DNA of 12,458 nucleotides from NCBI GenBank assembly GCA_964413635.1, contig CAYPTH010000090.1:1-12458 (forward strand), given 5' to 3'. Made by a program: the position numbers and the translations under genes. The notes under the pieces were generated by a model, which searched no databases, was not told where the DNA came from, and saw only the letters and a program-made list of their open reading frames with translations. This stretch comes from CAYFQV01 sp964413635 (GTDB lineage: Bacteria; Spirochaetota; Spirochaetia; DSM-27196; PWMO01). Positions 6,879 through 12,458 of the stretch are shown here, piece after piece. Numbering within the stretch: position 1 is the first letter of the stretch; each line of letters starts with the position of its first letter.

Positions 6879-8402
6879 ATGGCGGACGAGCTGGTGCTGT
6901 CGATGCGGCAGATCGACAAGCGCTTCACCGGCGTTCACGCCGTGAACTTTGTCGATTTCGACGTATACGCCGGAGAGGTCCATGCCCTCGTCGGTGAGAA
7001 CGGCGCAGGCAAGTCGACTCTCATGAAGATTCTCACCGGGATTCATGAACGGGACTCGGGTGAGATCGAGTATCTCGGGCATCCCTTCAATCCCCGCAAC
7101 CCCAAGCATGCACTCGATCTCGGCATCGGCATCATCCATCAAGAGCTCAACATGATGGATCTTCTCACCGTTGCGGAGAACCTCTTTATTGGCCGGGAGT
7201 CCATGCAGGGCAACGGCGTGCTTCTGGATAAGACCGAACAGAACCGCCGCGCCGCCGAGCTCTTTGATCGACTGAACATGAACATTGACCCGACGGCACA
7301 ACTCGGGAAGCTTACCATTGGCAAGCAGCAGATGGTGGAGATCGCACGCGCCGTCTCCCACAATCTTCAGCTTCTGATTCTCGACGAGCCGACGGCGGCG
7401 CTTACGGATTCCGAGATCGAAGAGCTCTTCTCCATCATGCGGGGCTTGAGGGAGCGAGGCGTCGGGATGATCCACATCTCCCACCGCCTCGACGAGATTC
7501 ACCAGATCGCCGACCGGACCAGCGTGATGCGGGATGGCGAGATGGTTGGAACCCGCAACACGAATGAGATTACCAAGCAAGATATCATCAACATGATGGT
7601 GGGCCGGGTGATCTACGAAGAGCCGAAGACGAAGAGCCAGGCCGGCGAGGACGCCGAGGTGGCGCTGCGGGTGCACAAGTTGAACGCCGGCCGCCTGGTG
7701 AGAGACGTCAGCTTTGAGCTTCGACGCGGCGAGATACTCGGCTTCGCGGGGCTCATGGGCGCAGGGCGGACGGAAACGGCGCGGGCGGTATTTGGCGCGG
7801 ACCCGATCGAGAGTGGAACTATCGAGGTCCGTGGGAGACCTGTTCGGATTGAGTCTCCCTCGGATGCCGTGGCGGAAGGAATTGGGTACCTCTCGGAAGA
7901 CCGCAAGCGCTACGGGCTGGCCTTGAATCTCACCGTAAAGGACAACATTGTCCTTACCACCTACGACAGGTTCACGAAGGGCCCCTTCCTCGATTGGAAG
8001 AAGATCGGGGAGGCGAGTGCGGAGTACATTGACCGGCTCGATATCAAGACACCGTCGGTCGACCAGATCATGCGGAACCTCTCCGGCGGAAACCAGCAGA
8101 AGGTGGTTCTGGCAAAGTGGCTCATCCGTAACAGCGATATCCTGATCTTCGACGAGCCGACCCGGGGAATCGACGTGGGGGCTAAGAGCGAGATCTACCA
8201 TCTCATGAACGAGCTTGCGTCGCAGGGCAAGGCGATCATCATGATCTCTTCCGAGCTGCCCGAAATCTTGCGCATGAGTGACCGCATTGTGGTCATGTGC
8301 GAAGGGCGGGTCACCGGGGAGCTCGAAATCGGCGAGGCCGATCAAGGGAAGATCATGGAGTACGCCACCATGTGGAGACAAGAAACCTTCGCACGGAGTT
8401 GA
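6879..8402 (+). CDS. Sugar ABC transporter ATPase, two nucleotide-binding domains (RbsA/MglA/XylG family)
   Basis: A cytoplasmic ATPase of 507 residues with two fused nucleotide-binding domains, the usual length and layout for carbohydrate uptake 2 (CUT2) importers. Domain 1: Walker A G-E-N-G-A-G-K-S-T (K45), signature-like L-T-I-G-K-Q-Q (145-151), and Walker B I-L-D-E-P with D169/E170. Domain 2: a degenerate Walker A, G-L-M-G-A-G-R-T-E, with R297 at the lysine position, as is normal for this family; canonical signature L-S-G-G-N-Q-Q (401-407) and Walker B F-D-E-P-T-R-G-I-D (D425/E426). The two domains power sugar import through a homodimeric permease. AGGAGG lies 6 bases before the ATG. The stop is 5 bases before the permease start. 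The substrate (ribose, galactose, xylose or another sugar) cannot be told from the ATPase. Confidence 0.97.
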   Translation: MADELVLSMRQIDKRFTGVHAVNFVDFDVYAGEVHALVGENGAGKSTLMKILTGIHERDSGEIEYLGHPFNPRNPKHALDLGIGIIHQELNMMDLLTVAENLFIGRESMQGNGVLLDKTEQNRRAAELFDRLNMNIDPTAQLGKLTIGKQQMVEIARAVSHNLQLLILDEPTAALTDSEIEELFSIMRGLRERGVGMIHISHRLDEIHQIADRTSVMRDGEMVGTRNTNEITKQDIINMMVGRVIYEEPKTKSQAGEDAEVALRVHKLNAGRLVRDVSFELRRGEILGFAGLMGAGRTETARAVFGADPIESGTIEVRGRPVRIESPSDAVAEGIGYLSEDRKRYGLALNLTVKDNIVLTTYDRFTKGPFLDWKKIGEASAEYIDRLDIKTPSVDQIMRNLSGGNQQKVVLAKWLIRNSDILIFDEPTRGIDVGAKSEIYHLMNELASQGKAIIMISSELPEILRMSDRIVVMCEGRVTGELEIGEADQGKIMEYATMWRQETFARS

Positions 8403-8407
8403 ACAAT

Positions 8408-9688
8408 ATGTCGTCAACTGAACTAGCCAACGACCGTTGGACACAATTCAAAGAGAAGGGGCTGAAGTGGCTGCTTGCGCCGGCCGCCCTGGTCATCCTC
8501 TACATCTTCTTCGGCGCATTCGGTCGCAACTTTTTCTCCTATGCCTCTTTGGTGAACATCATTGACGCCGCCTACTACATCGGCTTCATCTCCGTGGGCG
8601 TCACCTTCGTCATCATTGGAGGCGGGATCGACCTCTCCGTTGGGGCCGTCATGATGGCCGGCGCCATTGTCGGCGGGACGGCGTACACCACCTGGGGATG
8701 GCCCATGGCGCTCTCGCTTGTGTTGGTCATTCTCGTTGGTATCGCCTTTGGCTTTTTCAACGGCATCCTTATTACGCGGCTCGACATGCCGCCGTTTATC
8801 GTCACCCTCGGCACCATGATGATTTCCATGGGTACCGGCTCAATCGTATCGAATGTGCAGAGCGCGACCTTTCCGACCCGCGCATCCGCCGACGGCTGGT
8901 TCAAGAGCATCTTCAAGATCATCAACGATCAAGGAGGGACAGTGCCGACGGGGGCCTTTCTCCTCATCGGCATCGTTATCATATCGCATATTATCCTAAG
9001 CAATACGAAGATGGGCCGCTACATCTACGCGATTGGTAGTAACAAGGAAGCGGCGCGCCTCTCCGGGGTGGATGTGAAGAAGTGGGAGATGATGACCTAC
9101 GTCGTCGCCGGAACCTATGCCGGGATCGGCGGTATCTCCTACGCGGCCCTCTACACGACGGTCCTTCCGGCACAGGGGCAGGGCTTTGAGCTTCTCGCAA
9201 TCGCCGGTGCGGTTATCGGCGGTACATCCCTCGCCGGCGGGGTCGGGACCGTATTCGGCACCCTCATTGGTGTGCTGATCATGTCGGTCCTCAGCGTGGG
9301 TCTGCCGGCCATGGACCTGCAGTCGCACTACCAGACCTTTTTTACCGGCGTCGTCGTTATCGGCGCAGTTCTCTTGGACCTCTATCGAAGTCGCAAGGCG
9401 GAGGAGGTTAAGACCTCCACCCCGGCCGATGACTTCAAGCTGCAGATGCAGCTCGAGATCCAGAAGCTGAAGGAGGATCTGAAGACCCAGAAGTCGGAAG
9501 GGAACGACGAGCAAGTGAGGAAGCTCAAGGAAGAGATTTCCGCAAAGCAGAAAGAGCTCAAACAGACCTACCGAAAGATGAAGGCCGATGAGAAGGCCGA
9601 GCAGGAGCGCATCAAGGCCGAAGAGCGAGCGGCCGAGCGCGAGTTCCATGAGATGCTCAAGAAGCGCAGCGAAGAGCGGGAGCAGTAA
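8408..9688 (+). CDS. Sugar ABC transporter permease (RbsC/MglC family) with charged coiled-coil tail
   Basis: An inner-membrane permease of 426 residues from ATG 8408, with GGAG 9 bases upstream inside the end of the ATPase gene. An earlier in-frame start at 8297 would encode an arginine-rich stretch buried in the ATPase gene and is rejected. Residues about 20-327 are the BPD_transp_2 membrane domain, with several hydrophobic helices and family motifs such as G-G-G-I-D-L-S-V-G-A and, near the end, A-I-A-G-A-V-I-G-G-T-S-L-A-G-G. Typical members end soon after the last helix (about 310-345 residues). This one continues for about 99 residues (328-426) that are mostly Lys, Glu, Gln, Arg and Ala with heptad-like spacing, probably a cytoplasmic coiled coil. 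Codon use in the tail looks like the rest of the gene and there is no frameshift. It forms the channel for the sugar delivered by the secreted binding protein downstream. Confidence 0.95.
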   Translation: MSSTELANDRWTQFKEKGLKWLLAPAALVILYIFFGAFGRNFFSYASLVNIIDAAYYIGFISVGVTFVIIGGGIDLSVGAVMMAGAIVGGTAYTTWGWPMALSLVLVILVGIAFGFFNGILITRLDMPPFIVTLGTMMISMGTGSIVSNVQSATFPTRASADGWFKSIFKIINDQGGTVPTGAFLLIGIVIISHIILSNTKMGRYIYAIGSNKEAARLSGVDVKKWEMMTYVVAGTYAGIGGISYAALYTTVLPAQGQGFELLAIAGAVIGGTSLAGGVGTVFGTLIGVLIMSVLSVGLPAMDLQSHYQTFFTGVVVIGAVLLDLYRSRKAEEVKTSTPADDFKLQMQLEIQKLKEDLKTQKSEGNDEQVRKLKEEISAKQKELKQTYRKMKADEKAEQERIKAEERAAEREFHEMLKKRSEEREQ

Positions 9689-9712
9689 TGGAACCTGAGA
9701 ATGTGTTCAAAT

Positions 9713-9733
9713 CTTGGAAACATCGTTTCCAGG
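9713..9733 (+). other. Intercistronic hairpin before the secreted binding protein gene
   Basis: TGGAAAC (9715-9721) and GTTTCCA (9725-9731) form a perfect 7-base stem with a 3-base loop, extended by a T-G wobble and a C-G pair to 9713-9733. No T-tract follows. It lies 13 bases before the AGGAGG of the binding-protein gene. The likely role is mRNA processing or 5'-end protection that lets the binding protein be made in excess over the membrane parts. A protein-binding palindrome is the alternative. Confidence 0.5.
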
Positions 9734-9758
9734 TGAAAATCATACAGGAGGTGTGATT

Positions 9759-10862
9759 ATGAAGGGTACAAAGCGACTTATTGTCGCGCTAACGACCGTC
9801 GCGCTGCTTGTGGCAGTCGGACTTCCGGCATTCGCCGCAGGCCAGGGCGAGGGTGAAATGTACGTCCCCGTCATCTCGAAGGGGCTGCAGCACCAGTTCT
9901 GGCAGACGGTTAAGGACGGTTCCGAGGACGCCGCCGCCGAGTACGGTGTGGACATTACCTTTGAGGGGCCGGCGTCAGAGGCGGACATCCAGGACCAGGT
10001 CCAGATGCTCCAAAACGCCATGGCCAAGGATCCCTCAGCCATTGCGCTGGCCGCGCTCGACACCGAGTCGGTCATGGACCAGCTGCAGGAAGCGAAGCGC
10101 CAGGATATCCCAATCATCGGCTTCGACTCCGGTGTTCCCAACGCTCCGCAGGGCTCCATCTACGCCAACGCGTCGACGGACAACTACGCCGCCGCGGGCA
10201 TTGCAGCCGAGAAGATGTTTGAGGACATCGCCAGCGATTTCGACAGCGTGAGCAGGGACAATCCGATCACCGTTGTCGTTCTCAGCCAGGACGCGACCAG
10301 CACGTCGGTAACCCGGCGCGGCTTCGGCTTCCGCGATCGCCTGATCGAGCTTGTCGTAAGTGAGACCCCCCTCGGTCGCGGCGACATTCGCGTCCAGGGC
10401 AACCCCGCCTACGTGGCAGATGACAGCCCGCAGAGTAACAATCCGGCCGTCATCATCGACATGGTCGTACCCGCTTCTCCGCGGACCCAGGATGCAACGT
10501 CCTCCGCCAACGCCGTGTTCAACCGCGTGTCGGACCAGAACATCCAGGGCATCTTCTGCTCGAACGAAGGTACCGTTGTCGGCGTTCTCGCGGCGACCAA
10601 CGACGGCGCCGAGCTCGCATCCACCTATGATGGCGTAACAGTCATCGGATTCGACGCCGGTGCGGCCCAGAAGAATGCGGTAAGCCAGGGCTACTTCCTC
10701 GGCTCCATTACCCAGGATCCCTACCAGATCGGCTACAAGGCCGTTGAGCTTGCCTACCGGGCAGCCACCGGTGAGTCGGTTTCCGACGTCGACACGGGCG
10801 CCAAGTTCTACACTGCAGAGAACATGGACGATCCGGAGATTGCACCGCTGCTGTACGATTAA
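9759..10862 (+). CDS. Secreted periplasmic sugar-binding protein of the ABC transporter
   Basis: A protein of 367 residues from ATG 9759, with AGGAGGT ending 6 bases upstream; a TTG-initiated frame from 9714 runs through the hairpin and is rejected. Residues 1-26 are a Sec signal peptide (M-K-G-T-K-R, hydrophobic core, P-A-F-A cleavage), and the mature start A-G-Q-G-E-G resembles many spirochaetal binding proteins. The body is a type I (Peripla_BP_4) fold. Pocket positions match the ribose-binding family: F47-W48, Asp in G-F-D-S, Arg in S-V-T-R-R, Asn in C-S-N-E-G, Asp in I-G-F-D-A and Gln in I-T-Q-D-P-Y. Residues about 200-250 form an insertion relative to ribose-binding protein. As the last gene before the terminator it supplies ligand to the permease. 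It is a paralogue of the anchored protein at 5800-6789, sharing the F-W-Q motif and fold but clearly diverged. Confidence 0.95.
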   Translation: MKGTKRLIVALTTVALLVAVGLPAFAAGQGEGEMYVPVISKGLQHQFWQTVKDGSEDAAAEYGVDITFEGPASEADIQDQVQMLQNAMAKDPSAIALAALDTESVMDQLQEAKRQDIPIIGFDSGVPNAPQGSIYANASTDNYAAAGIAAEKMFEDIASDFDSVSRDNPITVVVLSQDATSTSVTRRGFGFRDRLIELVVSETPLGRGDIRVQGNPAYVADDSPQSNNPAVIIDMVVPASPRTQDATSSANAVFNRVSDQNIQGIFCSNEGTVVGVLAATNDGAELASTYDGVTVIGFDAGAAQKNAVSQGYFLGSITQDPYQIGYKAVELAYRAATGESVSDVDTGAKFYTAENMDDPEIAPLLYD

Positions 10863-10888
10863 GGTGCATGACCGCCGGGCGGGCGCGG

Positions 10889-10933
10889 TAGCGCCGGCCC
10901 GGGCGCTAGCGTAAAGCGTCTTCGACAAGACGC
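10889..10933 (+). other. Two stem-loops in the 3' region of the transporter operon
   Basis: TAGCGCC (10889-10895) pairs with GGCGCTA (10902-10908), and GCGTCTT (10916-10922) pairs with AAGACGC (10927-10933). Neither is followed by Ts. They lie between the stop at 10862 and the intrinsic terminator, and may stabilise the 3' end of the binding-protein mRNA against exonucleases (inferred). Confidence 0.55.
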
Positions 10934-10946
10934 GTCTTGCAGGAAC

Positions 10947-10983
10947 AGGGACTTGCCCGCTACGCTGGGCGAGTCCCTTTTTT
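10947..10983 (+). terminator. Strong rho-independent terminator of the transporter operon
   Basis: A 12-pair stem (10947-10958 with 10967-10978, one T-G wobble, arms GGGACTTGCCC and GGGCGAGTCCC) has an 8-base loop and is followed by six Ts to 10983. It marks the end of the unit that begins at the promoter near 2313, or at an internal promoter near 6870. Confidence 0.93.
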
Positions 10984-11052
10984 GTGAATCCAATTTCTCG
11001 TTGCCGGTGCGTTTCGCCCCATGGCCCAGACGCCCCGCGAAAGGAACTCGCC

Positions 11053-12009
11053 GTGGCTTCTACCATTACGGATGTCGTTGTAAAGGTCCTGCCGATCGTC
11101 CTCATCATTGGTCTGGGAAACCTGATCCGCGAAAAGAACTTGCTCACTGCTCAGGCCATTGACGAGGTAAAGGGCCTGGTCGTGAACATCGCTCTGCCGG
11201 CGGTGCTCTTCCTCACCTTCCTCGATATGGAGCTCGATGCGCGCTACCTCGGCCTCTTTGCGGTCATCCTGGCGGTCTGTCTGGCGCTCTACGGCTACGG
11301 GGTTCTGCTCAAGCGCGCTGCGCGAATCGATCACGAGTACTACCCCTATCTCATGACCGGATTCGAGTTCGGGATGGTCGGCGTCACGCTCTTCGGCACC
11401 GCATATGGCCTGGAAAATGTCGGCTACATTGCAATTGTCGATCTGAGTCACGAGCTCTTCATCTGGTTCGTTTTCGTGACCATGCTGGTGGCAAAGCGGG
11501 ATGGCGCAAGCAACTTCCGTGACACCGTGACGAGCTTCCTGAAGAGTCCCGTGATCATTGCGGTTCTGGCAGGCCTGGCCCTCAACATTGCAGGCTTGGC
11601 TGAGTGGTTCCACCAGTTTCCCCTCACCGTCGCCATTGAAGAAACCCTTGGCTTTCTCGGCGGGCTGCTCATTCCCGTCATCCTGATTGTCATTGGCTAC
11701 GGCATGCGCCTCTCCATGACGGGAATCCGGAAAGCCCTCGGTGTCGTGCTGGCGCGGTTCGTGGTGCTGATTCCGGCCGCCATTTTGGTGAACGTCTTCC
11801 TGGTGCGACGGCTCCTCGACCTCGACCCCGCCTTCGAGCTCGCCGTGTTCACCTTCTTCATTCTTCCTCCTCCCTACATTGTGCCGCTGTTCATGAAGAA
11901 GGGGATGGAGGACGAGAAGACCTACGTGAACAACGTGCTCTCGGTCTACACGGTTGTGACCTTGGTGATTTTCGTTGGGTACTTCGCCTTCAATCCGTCT
12001 TTACCGTAA
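11053..12009 (+). CDS. AEC-family (auxin efflux carrier type) membrane transporter
   Basis: A protein of 318 residues. The start is GTG 11053, with AAGGA 7 bases upstream; an upstream GTG at 10984 directly after the terminator Ts would add a Cys/Arg/Pro-rich stretch unlike a transporter N-terminus. The chain shows about ten hydrophobic helices in two halves separated by a polar loop near residues 150-165, as in the Mem_trans (PF03547) family, with L-V-V-N-I-A-L-P-A-V-L-F in the first half, a typical conserved kinked-helix segment. Prokaryotic members move small organic acids such as malate or malonate; the substrate here is unknown. It lies beyond a strong terminator, and I see no clear promoter in the 69 bases between, so expression may depend on read-through or on an unrecognised promoter. 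No direct link to sugar uptake is shown. Confidence 0.92.
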   Translation: MASTITDVVVKVLPIVLIIGLGNLIREKNLLTAQAIDEVKGLVVNIALPAVLFLTFLDMELDARYLGLFAVILAVCLALYGYGVLLKRAARIDHEYYPYLMTGFEFGMVGVTLFGTAYGLENVGYIAIVDLSHELFIWFVFVTMLVAKRDGASNFRDTVTSFLKSPVIIAVLAGLALNIAGLAEWFHQFPLTVAIEETLGFLGGLLIPVILIVIGYGMRLSMTGIRKALGVVLARFVVLIPAAILVNVFLVRRLLDLDPAFELAVFTFFILPPPYIVPLFMKKGMEDEKTYVNNVLSVYTVVTLVIFVGYFAFNPSLP

Positions 12010-12027
12010 TCGGGCGGGCAACCCCGC

Positions 12028-12171
12028 GCCCGCGCGGGGGCGCTCCGTGACACGCGCCTGCCGACGGCTGTGACCCCGCCGGCTCCCGCGAGGACGCGAG
12101 ATCGCCGGCGAGGCCCCAGCCTGCCGCGGCGCGGGGACATGCCTGCCACGCGCGGGCGCGAGGGTGACGGC
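12028..12171. repeat. 144-base GC-rich fold-back repeat, complete copy
   Basis: This is the only complete copy of a direct repeat whose next copy starts exactly 170 bases later at 12198, after a 26-base unique spacer. The unit is itself an imperfect inverted repeat. The centre 12078-12109 is a hairpin (GCCGGC arms, a 2-base bulge, AGGA tetraloop). Outside it, GGCTGTGACCCCGC on the left matches GCGGGGACATGCC on the right, and outer CGCGCC and CCGTGAC/GTGACGG segments also pair. It has the look of a dispersed palindromic intergenic element (REP/BIME or MITE-like), not of a gene. It follows the transporter stop by 18 bases. Confidence 0.85.
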
Positions 12172-12197
12172 CGATTCCGTGGGGGTGTGAGGTTCAG

Positions 12198-12252
12198 GCC
12201 CGCGCGGGGGCGCTCCGTGACACGCGCCTGCCGACGGCTGTGACCCCGCCGG
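12198..12252. repeat. Second copy of the 144-base repeat, left arm, cut by the gap
   Basis: These 55 bases are identical to 12028-12082 of the complete copy. The copy stops at the assembly gap exactly where the strong central hairpin of the complete unit would begin to fold back. Confidence 0.92.
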
Positions 12253-12352
12253 NNNNNNNNNNNNNNNNNNNNNNNNNNNNNNNNNNNNNNNNNNNNNNNN
12301 NNNNNNNNNNNNNNNNNNNNNNNNNNNNNNNNNNNNNNNNNNNNNNNNNNNN
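12253..12352. other. Assembly gap of exactly 100 Ns
   Basis: One hundred Ns is the usual placeholder for a gap of unknown length. By alignment to the complete repeat only 34 bases (12083-12116) would be missing if a single copy spans the gap. More copies in tandem at 170-base spacing are equally possible. Nothing can be annotated inside. Confidence 0.95.
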
Positions 12353-12407
12353 CAGCCTGCCGCGGCGCGGGGACATGCCTGCCACGCGCGGGCGCGAGGG
12401 TGACGGC
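12353..12407. repeat. Right arm of the 144-base repeat after the gap
   Basis: These 55 bases are identical to 12117-12171 of the complete copy, ending in GGGTGACGGC. It is either the other half of the copy that begins at 12198 or the last of several copies hidden by the gap. The sequence after 12407 is unique. Confidence 0.92.
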
Positions 12408-12425
12408 ACTGATGCCGAAGTTGGC

Positions 12426-12454
12426 TTGAGCGGGGAGCCGGGGAGGGGTATGAT
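12426..12454 (+). promoter_or_regulatory. Possible sigma-70 promoter for a gene beyond the right edge
   Basis: TTGAGC (12426-12431, 4 of 6 matches to the -35 consensus) is separated by exactly 17 bases from TATGAT (12449-12454, 5 of 6 matches to the -10). It points right, and the window ends 4 bases later. An alternative reading is GGGAGG followed by ATG 12450 as a gene start, but that spacing is too short. Together with the three repeat entries and the gap, this accounts for the gene-free stretch after 12009. Confidence 0.45.
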
Positions 12455-12458
12455 TCGG

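Noticed and set aside
6861..8444. Minus-strand open frame of 527 codons across the ATPase gene
   Set aside because: The plus strand encodes an unambiguous ABC ATPase with all motifs; the long antisense frame is an effect of high GC codon bias.
12028..12407. CRISPR array or integron attC sites for the GC-rich repeats
   Set aside because: The repeat unit is far too long for CRISPR (144 bases with a 26-base spacer), and there are no GTTRRRY/RYYYAAC core sites as in attC.
11946..12409. Minus-strand open frames over the repeats with matching peptide segments
   Set aside because: The similarity between the two comes only from the DNA repeat; they are Arg-rich, run over the gap or into the transporter gene, and have no credible start.

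Overview
The window looks like a piece of a moderately high-GC spirochaete chromosome (inferred). The signs are a mature substrate-binding protein that begins with Ala-Gly-Gln and is followed by Gly/Glu, as is common in spirochaetal binding proteins; several lipoproteins with a relaxed lipobox; a YesN/YesM-type two-component system beside a sugar-type ABC operon; and strong AGGAGG ribosome binding sites. No rRNA or marker gene is present, so the phylum call is moderate and the genus is open.

Left part, minus strand (1-2197): three lipoprotein genes. The two at the left edge form a tight pair: a fibronectin-type-III lipoprotein (504-1208) and a beta-rich lipoprotein cut by the window edge (1-499). 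To their right is an alpha/beta-hydrolase lipoprotein (1412-2197) with a recognisable Ser/Asp/His set. Its gene diverges from the rest of the window at a short intergenic region that carries an extended -10 promoter with a perfect palindrome over the start of transcription.

Central part, plus strand (2344-10862): a regulatory cassette followed by a carbohydrate-type ABC transporter. Response regulator (REC + AraC HTH), sensor histidine kinase (extracellular sensor, HAMP, His_kinase/HATPase) and a membrane-anchored periplasmic binding protein are translationally linked by overlapping stops and starts. After an 89-base gap with two small hairpins come the double-domain ATPase, a permease with an unusual charged coiled-coil tail, and a secreted binding protein. 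The likely logic is that the anchored binding protein captures a sugar-like ligand and signals through the kinase, and the regulator then turns on the transporter, which has its own soluble binding protein. Both binding proteins keep the pocket positions known from ribose-binding protein, so they may see related ligands. A strong intrinsic terminator closes the unit.

Right part (11053-12458): an AEC-family (auxin efflux carrier type) membrane transporter, then about 450 bases without a gene. That stretch holds a 144-base GC-rich, self-complementary repeat in at least two direct copies, interrupted by exactly 100 Ns (an assembly gap of unknown true size), and then a plausible sigma-70 promoter pointing off the right edge. 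The main points of interest are the three-component sugar-sensing cassette, the permease tail and the fold-back repeat. I see no clearly unprecedented system.
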